This document shows, one piece after another, positions 18,531 through 27,653 of a DNA stretch of 37,193 nt. The notes beneath the pieces are model-generated. The model was not told the origin of the DNA, made no database searches, and saw nothing but the letters and a program-made list of their open reading frames with translations. This stretch comes from Gnetum montanum (lineage: Eukaryota > Streptophyta > Gnetopsida > Gnetales > Gnetaceae): positions 356,024-393,216 of the forward strand of contig MNCI01030156.1 in assembly GCA_015680685.1 (NCBI GenBank), in the 5' to 3' direction. Numbering within the stretch: position 1 is the first letter of the stretch; the number at the start of each line of letters is the position of its first letter. The translations under genes were made by a program, and so were the position numbers.

Positions 18531-19719
18531 TTAATAATATTGATTTTATTGATAAGGCAAGGGCCTTCTTCCCATCGACCTAATATTAATCTTTTCATCA
18601 AATATATAATTTCTTACCTTAGAGGGAAGGTTTTTTAGGATTGGTTGTAAGCATGAAAACCTAAAACGACATCATCAAAACTATTAAGTCTTTCCTTTTT
18701 GTTGATTTAGAGTTTCTTCTCTCTACAGTACTCTTCTACTTTTGTACTATATTTTTTGGAGTCTAAACTAACTTCTCATTGTTACATGGTTTTGTATATA
18801 ATTATACAATATCTATGTATATATAGCTTAAATGTTGGTGATAGGTAACTTAAGTAGTTAGCTTATTATCTTGTTAGGTAAGAAGTTGCCAACTCAAGTC
18901 ATACTTAAGGCATCATTTTATTTCTCAACACCACCATTCCCCTCTTCCACTCCTAAAGAAAAGAAAAGAAAACATCATATATATAGCTCAAATTGTGTAT
19001 GGGATTTTTGGCATAGAAAAAATTATGCCAAATCCTTTGTTTGACATTGGAGAAACATAAGCAAGTGTTACTCAACTAACTTTTGACAAAACAATATATT
19101 CTTTGGGCTTGTATGTAGAGCTTCTTAATTAGGGAGGGAGCTTGGTATACCTAAATATTTATAAATTATTAAATACTTATATGAACTTCCAAAGAATTAG
19201 TACATTATTAAAGCAAATATGCTCCTCAAAAATGTATTAAAAGTAACATTAATAACCACACTTATTATGTAAATTATGTTTTTTCACAATTATTAGAAAA
19301 AATATTGGACAAAAGACTTACTATCTGAGTACAACTAAATAATATTATGACACTTTGATAAGATCTATCTTGTTTAGTTATATTCATCTAAAGTATATGA
19401 TTCTAGAATCTACTAATGTTAGTCCCAAGCTTGGATACAAAAAGAGGAGGTTTAGCATCAAGTTGGCTATGACTATATGACCGTGTAAAATATAATGGAT
19501 GAATTCTTTTTCAAATTTTGCAAATGCTAGGGCATTTTCCAAATGTAATGTGAAGTAGTCATAGGGCTTTCTTACTATAGAAAATGGGTAAGGGCTTGCT
19601 AGGATGTTCAAATAGAGGCAAATGATGAAAAATAACTATTGTAGCCTACTTCAGTTCATTTTTTTGGGACAAGTCTAGGATGATGATGATTTGATAGATA
19701 TACAACTTATAAAATGCTT
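18531..19719. other. AT-rich sequence, no gene recognised
   Basis: A 75-codon minus-strand ORF at 19384-19611 has no recognisable motif. The stretch 18640-18930 has TATA-like and pyrimidine-rich parts but no convincing LTR ends or primer-binding site. Confidence 0.4.
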
Positions 19720-20233
19720 TTCAATGAGTTGCAAAGTGCTATCTATACCCAACCATATAATCCACAAATGTCATGAGAGATTGTATCATAATCTGTGGAC
19801 TAAAGTAGCTTGGCATCTAGATAGTCGATAGTTGATTGTAAGTTGTTATCTTTCCACTTGGACTAAGTTTGATTCAAGGAGTATGGTTTAGTCCTAGGTG
19901 AGGCATATGATAATGATGTTGTTCAACATTTTAATTAATAATATTAAAATATAGAAAATTAACTAATTAATCTAATGAGTAGTAAAGTAAATTCTCATCT
20001 AGCTTAAAGTAATGAATATTTGTTCTTAATTTGTCATACACATCTTGAACTCACATAATTATTGTTGGATTGCTAACTATTCATTGTTGGGCATACCATG
20101 TCAGAGTATTATTAAGCTTACCAAACAATAAAGAATTATTCTTGAAAGCAATCATACTCAGCCATGTTACTAGCATGCCTTGGAAAGTAAGTTATTAAGC
20201 TAAGTGCATGCAAATGTAAACATTAATCTCTAT
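19720..20233 (-). repeat. Decayed LTR of the same family, R/U5 part (minus strand), left of element 3
   Basis: Read on the minus strand, TGTTTAC, TCAAGATGTGTATGACAAAT, TTAAGCTAGAT and the terminal ATATGGTTGGGTATAG match in order the LTR at 35630-36150 (for example TCCAAGACATGTGTCATAAAT) and the family's LTR end. The LTR end is near 19720. Element 3 is inserted at 20234, and the rest of this LTR is at 31651-32025. The copy is very diverged and the boundaries are approximate. Confidence 0.55.
20229..20233 (+). repeat. Target-site duplication of element 3, left copy (TCTAT)
   Basis: TCTAT immediately precedes the LTR start TGATGA at 20234 and is repeated exactly at 31646-31650 after the 3' LTR end. 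Five bases is the normal duplication length for Ty3/gypsy integrases. Confidence 0.85.
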
Positions 20234-20837
20234 TGATGAATCATCATTGTGTTGCATTAATGAGCCATTATTGACATGGCCTCATTGATGAGGCCCCATC
20301 GACAGGGCCCCATCTACATGATGTTGCCCCATTGATAGGGTTGCATCGATGTAACATTTGCTACCTTTATGGGGCCCTATCAACATAGCCCTTCAATAAA
20401 GTCTATAAACACGTGTTCACCAGTCATGTTTATAGCATGTCTTACCATAGCTATAGCATACCTTGTGTAGTTTTATCATTTAAGAGTTAGAATATTTCTT
20501 TGAGTTCCTATAGTAGGAGTTAGAAAGTGTATGGATCTTTATCAGAGCACTATTGTCCCTAAACATACTAGTGTGAATGGTTATAAAGACGAGCCTTTTG
20601 ATCGAACCTTGCAACAATTGGAATAGATTAATGATTTATTTATGCATTTACCATTTTCATTAACTATGTAATTAATTAAGCTAAATTAGATTTCAAGTGA
20701 TTAGTTAATTAATTAAGCTAAATAGATTAAACACATAAGTACAATTGCTTCAAGCGTAAACATGTATTTACTTGGTAATCCCAATAGCATTATTACTTGG
20801 TTTTCCCAGTAACACAGTGCTTGGTAACCCCAAACTT
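20234..20837 (+). repeat. 5' LTR of element 3 (truncated)
   Basis: It matches the 3' LTR from its start TGATGAATCAT as far as GTGCTTGGTAACCCCA, where the sequence jumps to gag. U3 (20255-20400) contains repeats in both orientations of GGCCCCATYGAC-like units; the TATA-like box is TATAAACA at 20404-20411. Confidence 0.85.
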
Positions 20838-21990
20838 AAAGCCAATTATATTCAAAGGCGAATTGAGAAAGTAGAAAAAGAAGAAGGAGAGTTGAGAAAA
20901 CATAAAAGTGTAGAGGAATACAACAAGGATCCTTCCATCAGAAAAAGGGAAGTTTGATTTTATGACAGTGAGGAGGAATCATCACTTGATGAGGTAGTAA
21001 AAAAAAAAGATCTTGCCAATCCAAAAATCTATATTAAATGCTAGCTAAGGTGGATAAAATGTGGGATTCATTAGATTAAAAATTCCAAATTGCTCTAAAA
21101 ATCACCAAAGAATCAAGAGAGCAAAGTAGTGATCATAATCGTAGGAGGTGAAAAGAAGCTAAATGTGTTTACCAAAGGGGTAAGGGTAAGATTGCTACAG
21201 TAGATGAAGTTTTAGAAATTGAATTAGATGATGGTGGTGGGTGTGACATCTACCAATATGAACATCCTAAGGGATGTTGCTCCATTGTGTCACACTTATA
21301 GGAATCTGGGGTGTATGCTCTAAATCCATGACTAGCAAAAAGGAAAGTACCTAGAAGGTTACCTTATCCTCAAGGCAATCTCAGGTAGTTCCATCAATAA
21401 TAATAATATTATTTAAATGGAACTTGATTGCAACTGTATGAGAAATATCAATAATGACACTAGCCACAGTCATGGGGAATGCCACAACCAAGGTAGTAGT
21501 ACCCTTACAGGCAACCAGATCTATATGGGTATTACGTTTAGCAACCCCTATCTCTACGTGACTCTTTCAGTCATGTTTATCTTTTCTAACATTACTACTA
21601 GCCTCCCAAATATTACCAAGATCATTCTTTACATTCTATAATGGATGCCACCCTTTATCCTCATCCTCCTCTTGCTTCTGCACTTATTCCTCCACCCTTA
21701 AGACAACTATCACTTGCTCCATTCATGTAGGATGAAATTTCAGCCTAGCTGCAATAATGTAACATTACTAGGGTTGTTAATATACAAGTGGTTCATCAAC
21801 CAAGGGGTTTGGAATCTCATGCTTGTAAAAGACCATTCTTCCAAACCAACAACCCTACTAAGCCCTCACAGACTTAGGCAGTTGGTCACTCTGCTCCTCC
21901 TTCATCCTCTATAAACCATTTCATTGGGTTCCCTTTAAACCAAATGCCACCCAAAATCCATAGTATTATGCTTATCAATATCGTATCTGA
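20838..21990 (+). pseudogene. Gag C-terminal remnant of element 3
   Basis: After about 25 unassigned bases at the deletion junction, the frame reads EKVEKEEGELRKHKSVEEYN, matching VAKEEGELRKRKSADEYN of element 2 (10430-10470). The capsid domain upstream of this is lost. Further on come the Cys/His motif CDIYQYEHPKGCCSIVSH (21242-21295), the PRRLPYPQGN block and the AGTCATGGGG motif (21468-21477). The Pro/Gln-rich tail continues with frameshifts and stops to the protease. Confidence 0.78.
21242..21295 (+). other. Conserved Cys/His motif in Gag, element 3
   Basis: CDIYQYEHPKGCCSIVSH keeps C-x6-H-x3-C-x5-H although the surrounding frame is broken. It is the third copy of the motif in the window. 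Confidence 0.45.
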
Positions 21991-22455
21991 TTGGATCTAG
22001 GCTGACAACCTTCCTAAGAAATTAGCTAATCCTAGGAGTCCCTTTATCTATTTATAGATTGCTAGAAATAAATCATGTAAGGCTTTTCTTAATTCAAGTT
22101 CTGGTGTGAACTTGATTTCTCATGAGATGTATACTACGTAGAACCTACCACCTCTCAAGAAGAGCAATATCAAATTGGAATTGGTAGACCAGTCCATCAC
22201 TGTTCCATTGGGACTAGTTGAAGACATTATGACCACTGTTTATGGATGGTCTTATCCTATCAATTTCGTAGTAATCAAGGTTGAAAATTGTAAGGGGGAC
22301 TTCCCAAATCATTATGGGAAGGGCATAATTAATTACTATTGATGTAAGAATGGGCATTAGAGATCTTTTCTTGGAAATATCAAAGGAAAATGCATTTGGA
22401 AATATTAAGAAGAGACGAGTTCCATGCATGGAGTACAACAATATAGGGTGCAATT
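21991..22455 (+). pseudogene. Aspartic protease of element 3, inactivated
   Basis: The counterpart of LLDSGSGVNLIP reads FLNSSSGVNLIS, so the catalytic Asp is Asn and the following Gly is Ser; the enzyme could not work. Downstream LKKSNIKLELVDQSITVPLG and GWSYPINFVVIKV are clear. A frameshift near 22300 then moves the IIMGRA block to another frame. The linker to RT starts at about 22535. Confidence 0.8.
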
Positions 22456-22534
22456 ATGTGCAAAAACTCTAGTCTATGAAATGAGCATCTATTTTTGCAT
22501 GCAAGTAGTGTGCACATGAGGTAGATATTCAAAG

Positions 22535-24210
22535 GTGTCTATATGTAGTAGCCATAAAACAAGAGGCACCAAATGGCTAACTGCTAATTTTGACATCAAC
22601 ACAATGTGCATGGAACCTACTGAGAACTTGACATGTGCTTATGTCATAGGCATGGATGAACTAAAGCCAGTTCATTACCAACTCTTTGATGATGAAAATA
22701 CTAATACTAATTGGAAAGAGTTAGAGATCCTTAATAATTTTAAAAAAGAGCCCATAGAGTTGAAAACTCTACTTGTTGACCTATAATATGCATTCTTAAA
22801 AAATGGCAAGTTGGTCATACTTAATGCCAAACTTTCTCCTAAGCAGAAAGTAAAATTGTTGGAATTGGTCAAAAAATGGTCAACAACCTTTACTTGGTCA
22901 TATCCTAAACTCACTATAATTGATCCATAGATATACTAGCATCACATTTACACTAATACATCCATGAAGCCAAGGAGGCAACCACAATAGTGGTTGAACC
23001 CAAAATTGAAGCAAATTATCAAAGAGGAGATTGAGAAACTCCTTAAGGTAGGGTTCATTTACCCCATTGAGAATAGTGAGTGGGTTAGTCCACTCATAAT
23101 AGTGCCAAAAAGAGATGGAAAATGATGTGTTGGTATTGACTTCAGGCTATTAAACATGGCAACATTCAAAGATCATCTTCCATTGTCATTTTTTGATCAG
23201 ATGTTGAACACCATATCTAGGCATTGGTATTATAGTTTTTTAGATGGTTAGTGTGGCTATAACCAAATCCATATTGCATCAGAAGATTATGCCAAGATAA
23301 TATTCACAAGTCCTTGGGGGATTGGTTTTTGCAATGCTCCTACCACTTTCCAACATTTAGTCTTAAGTATCTTTCAATAGCAAATAGATAGTAAAGTGGA
23401 AGTATTCATGGATGACTTCTCCACTTATGGTGCTACATTCAAGCAAGCCTTGGACCACCTTAACCAGGTACTAAAAAGATGTGTGGAAACAAATCTATGT
23501 TTCAATTGGCAAAATAGTCATCTCATGGATTAAGAAGGCATTATATTGGAACATAGAATTTTGTAGGAAGGGATTGAGGTAGACCTCATAAAGATAAGGG
23601 TCATCCAAGGAATCACTCTCCAACCAAAAACCATTGAAGATGTTTGGTCATTCCTTAGAAACACTAACTACTATTGTCAATTTATAGAGAATTTCTCTAA
23701 GATCATGAAATCATTGGTTAAGTGGAAAAATAAATGTGCTCCCTTCATCTAGACCAAGGAATGTGAAAATGCATTCTAGAGCCTCAAATAGAAGCTCATA
23801 GAGTCTCCAATTTTATGAGCACTCGACTGGTTTAGACCATTCCATATCATGATAGATGCATCTAACTACACCTTGGAAGCCATGCTTACACAATTGGATG
23901 ATAAGAAATGTCCATATTACATCCACTATGCAAGTTGAAACATTTTGGGTGCATAACTAAATTACACCACAATGGAGAAAGGACTAATGGTGGTGCTGTA
24001 TGCTATGGAAAAGTTCAAGCACTATGTTCTTGAATGTAAAGTATTTGTGCACACTAATCATAGTTCCATCCACTTCCTCATGAAATAGCCAACGGTGAGC
24101 CCCCTTGTTATATGGTGATTGGTGATCTTGCAAAAATTTGATATTACAATGGTAGATTGAAAGGGATCTAAGAATATGATCATTGATCACTTGTCTCAGT
24201 TACAATGAAA
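22535..24210 (+). pseudogene. Reverse transcriptase and RNase H of element 3
   Basis: One frame (frame of 22535) continues for 2 kb to the N gap with many stops but no net frameshift. It begins with CMEPTE and a linker with ELKTLLVDL*YAFL, the usual LKYAFL entry to RT. RT at about 22980-23540 shows IKEEIEKLLKVGFIYPI, SEWVSPLIIVPKRDG and the catalytic VFMDDFS (23402-23419), the YxDD-type box in the form typical of Athila/Tat. The connection follows (FLRNTNYYCQFIENFSKI, 23650-23705). RNase H at about 23840-24200 starts MIDASNYTLEAMLTQ, with NYTTMEKGLMVVLYAMEKF and VHTNHSSIHFLM. It copied genomic RNA into DNA in its active ancestor. Confidence 0.9.
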
Positions 24211-24535
24211 TAACAAAGAGAAGGAAAGCCCACTATCTAATCTATTTCCTGATGAACTTCTCTTTGTTGGTGCAATAAATGAAGAAATGTTTGTATAATT
24301 GAAATGATATGATGACATCCTTACTTATATTCTCATTCAGGAGATTCCACAAGATCTGGACTACAGTAAGAAACAATAATTTCTTCATTAGGCTAAGCAC
24401 TTCATGAAAATCAATGGACACATTTACAAGGTATGCATTGATGGCCTAGTTCACTAGTGTGTACCTAATGTAGATCAATTGTGTGTTCTCCAAGATGCTC
24501 ATGAGGGTCCTTGTGGAGGCCATTAAGCTGGGAGA
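24211..24535 (+). pseudogene. Integrase N-terminal part of element 3
   Basis: In the same frame as RT, this reads LFPDELLFVGAINEE, a degenerate zinc-binding region, and the typical VPNVDQLCVLQDAHEGPCGG segment (24456-24525). It corresponds to the HHCC domain preceding the integrase core. The catalytic core falls in the run of N that follows. Confidence 0.78.
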
Positions 24536-25013
24536 NNNNNNNNNNNNNNNNNNNNNNNNNNNNNNNNNNNNNNNNNNNNNNNNNNNNNNNNNNNNNNNNN
24601 NNNNNNNNNNNNNNNNNNNNNNNNNNNNNNNNNNNNNNNNNNNNNNNNNNNNNNNNNNNNNNNNNNNNNNNNNNNNNNNNNNNNNNNNNNNNNNNNNNNN
24701 NNNNNNNNNNNNNNNNNNNNNNNNNNNNNNNNNNNNNNNNNNNNNNNNNNNNNNNNNNNNNNNNNNNNNNNNNNNNNNNNNNNNNNNNNNNNNNNNNNNN
24801 NNNNNNNNNNNNNNNNNNNNNNNNNNNNNNNNNNNNNNNNNNNNNNNNNNNNNNNNNNNNNNNNNNNNNNNNNNNNNNNNNNNNNNNNNNNNNNNNNNNN
24901 NNNNNNNNNNNNNNNNNNNNNNNNNNNNNNNNNNNNNNNNNNNNNNNNNNNNNNNNNNNNNNNNNNNNNNNNNNNNNNNNNNNNNNNNNNNNNNNNNNNN
25001 NNNNNNNNNNNNN
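24536..25013. other. Assembly gap (478 N)
   Basis: The gap removes most of the integrase catalytic core (DDE). The coding frame after the gap differs from that before it. This may reflect an imprecise gap length or a real frameshift. Long ORFs reported across it are artefacts of reading N as open. Confidence 0.95.
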
Positions 25014-25512
25014 AAATATAGAAGAGATTGGAGCACAAAACTCAATGATGCCCTTTGGGCCTACTACTCAACATGAAAACTCCCTATTAGCTACTCTCCC
25101 TATGAGTTGGTGTACAGAAAACTTCCAACACTTCCTATTTAATTTAAGCTCTAACACTTTCAACAACCTATGACCTAGATCTTAACTAATTCTGGCACAA
25201 AAAAGAAAGACTAATCAATCTTAATTTGCTAAAAAAAATCAATTGGTAGCCCTATCTTTGAATGAAGTGCACAAGACATTCAATAATCAATGTCATGATC
25301 TTAGAATATGGAAAGTAAAATTTCAACTGGGTGATAAGGTTCTCTATTGGAATCCCAAAAATATACTACAAAAAAACAAATTCCAAACATTGTGGAAGGG
25401 GCCTTATATAATTGATGAAACCTTTTCTTCTGGGGCAATGATCATATACAAACTTGAAAGCCCAAACAAAAAGTACTTGGTCAACATCCAACAGATAAAT
25501 CCTTTCCACTAG
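25014..25512 (+). pseudogene. Integrase C-terminal part with GPY module, element 3
   Basis: The first part reads RRDWSTKLNDALWAY, the end of the integrase core, followed by frameshifted pieces of the KTPISYSPYELVY segment. From 25243 the frame is open for 89 codons: VALSLNEVHKTFNNQCHDLR, then FQLGDKVLYWNPK, then FQTLWKGPYIIDETFSSGAM, ending INPFH. This is the GPF/GPY C-terminal domain of Ty3/gypsy integrases, which contacts DNA during insertion. A few further codons in frame lead to SHGGDG at 25590, the tail kept in elements 1 and 2. Confidence 0.88.
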
Positions 25513-27653
25513 CCAAAGCAAGCCAATGCAATAAATACCTCAATGGATGGGCAACCACACTCAGTTTTTCAGATCTTCTCCTTCCAACTTAGTCATGGGG
25601 GAGATGGCCATCCATGCTAATCATCTACATAGCTCCTTATTTTTTCTATTTTTTTACATGTTTTTGTATTTGTAAATTGTTAATTTTACACCTTTTTGAT
25701 TTTATAACTTCTTTCTATTTTACACCATTTTTTATTTTTTATTTTTGTTTTACACCATTGTTAGTACATTTAAATCTTTCTTGATTATTTCACACTTTCT
25801 TATATATTTTACTTTATTTTTGTGTGATTCTCTAATTTGTTTTAATAAACATGTATTTTGGTAATAGGACATAGTGATGTTGTAGCTGTTACTAAGGGTG
25901 GTTTGTGCTTAATGTTTTCTTTGCTAATGTATGGTTTCTATTTTTGAATTTTTGTACTAATGGATAAGTCATGGTTTCTTTTTCATGGAATAGGTAATGA
26001 GTCCACAACATCCATGCATCCACAAACTCTATGATTTTTCTTATTTTTGAATTATGAGATCCCTTTCATTAAATAAAATTTTAATAAATTTATGAGCTTG
26101 GAAGTTTTTAGAATTGGGAAGGACTCATAGGTTTGCATAGGATGTGACCTCAAGGGGTCTCATTACTCTTTATACTCTTCTACTTGGGTGCATGAGTTTT
26201 TTCATAGAATTCTTACTATTTCATATTGACCAATAACAGGAAGTTGAATAAAGTCTTTGCATGATGTCGTTTCCATCCAAAAAAAAAAAAAAAAACCTGG
26301 TGAAAATTCAAAGCACATTCCTTAGACAAATGAATAGGCTACAAGCACTAGTTATGGGACTAGAAAGACATGTTACCCATGTCTAAAGGTTCCCTCTAAA
26401 TGAGGCCCTTTGTCTCACTTCATGCTTCTCTTTTTCTTTTCTTCTCTTTATGGAATGGTGGTTGTTTTGTGGAAGCAATCTTGTGTCTTAAGGGGGTGGA
26501 TTGGTCTTAGAGTGGTGATGTGAAGTCACTACAAGTGGTTGGTTTTGGTTTGGACTAAGGATGGATCTTCTTAGGTCATTTAAATATAAATCCACAAGGG
26601 AATTCTTATGACATCAATTTTTAATTCCATTCCACATTCTCCATCTTCCATCTATGCTACCCATAACTCATCTTACTGCTAGTGTCCATGTTCTTGATTC
26701 GGTATCTTTGTTTGACGTGCTTGAATTCTTGGGTAGAATCTTCCAGGTTTTGATCCTTAACTTCCATCAACCATTAATCACCTCTAGGGCCCACAAACTC
26801 CTTAGGTTGAGGTTATGCAAGGGCAAACAAGGCATGTGCCTACTATGGGGAGGACCCACTTGCATATCTCTTGGTTAGGTTCATTAAGCATCTTATCCAT
26901 AGGCATTCTTGCAATCAGAATCTTTCATACACCCATCTTCTACATCCAACCATGTGCTCCTTTATCTATTTTGTTCAATACATATATTCTCCATCAAATT
27001 TTTGAATTTTTGAGCTTTTCAAAACCCTCTTCAATGATTTCATCCTATTCTTGGCTTTTATGAAACTCCATGGACTCCAAATTCATTCAAAAATTCCTTG
27101 TATTTTTCAAGATATTTAAGTTTGAAATGTGTGTTTATGGACCTCGTAAACAAGGCCCTGTCTACAAAGCCCCATCAATGTAGTGCAAAAATAGTATAAA
27201 TATGCATGACCCCTCTTACAAATTTTCACATTTGCTCACAAACACCAAGGTTGTTTTTGAAATTTTGAAAGCCCAAAACCTTCTAGAACCCATAACTTCC
27301 TAACCGTTTATCCAAATCACTCTATCCTTTAACCTTGTAACTATTGGAGATAGGCTCTTAGTCATGGGGGCCACAAATATGCCATTTTTTTTATCAAAAA
27401 AATTTCACCATTTTTAACTTCGACAAAGGTTTAACTAAGAAATCAACATTTAAATACCAAATTATAGAAGCTAAACCCTTCCAATGAGCTTCGGTGATAC
27501 TTATCATGAAAATTAATTAATAAAATAAGAATAAAATAATTAATATGCTATGGCCCAACCTTAGCCAAATGTAACTAACTGATGAGATAAGGTACTCAAA
27601 TATTCAAAATTACATGTTATATATACTAATCCATGAATGTGTTGTGACTGTAG
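25513..27653 (+). other. Spacer between integrase and ORF3, element 3
   Basis: Non-coding, T-rich at first, homologous to the 3' region of elements 1 and 2. It contains the AGTCATGGGGGA site (25591-25602), an A-run (26279-26295), a U3-like promoter module (27130-27230), another AGTCATGGGGG (27360-27370) and a CTGTAG|ATG acceptor-like site at its end. Short ORFs at 26654-27063 show no motif. Confidence 0.65.
27130..27230 (+). promoter_or_regulatory. U3-like promoter module upstream of ORF3
   Basis: CCTCGTAAACAAGGCCCTGT, CAAAGCCCCATCAATGTAG and then AGTATAAATATGCATGACC (TATA at 27195-27202) resemble the U3 repeats and TATA region of the outer LTR (7510-7550: GGCCTCGTCAACGTAG, GCTATAAATATGCGTGCACC). 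It lies about 450 bases before the ORF3 ATG. It may be an internal promoter or the remnant of a nested LTR. Confidence 0.45.

Noticed and set aside
18640-18960. Possible Ty1/copia LTR (TGTTGG ... CAACA with TATA-like sequence)
   Set aside because: No matching partner, primer-binding site or target duplication could be found, and the ends are too short to be convincing.
19384-19611. Minus-strand ORF of 75 codons
   Set aside because: No domain, no second copy in the window, and no start context. It looks like chance.
24446-25173. Four ORFs of about 170-220 codons
   Set aside because: They consist almost wholly of the N gap read as open.
26279-26295. A-run as the poly(A) tail of a LINE or processed pseudogene
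   Set aside because: It lies in the 3' spacer of element 3, and elements 1 and 2 have shorter A-rich versions at the same place. It is therefore part of the family sequence.
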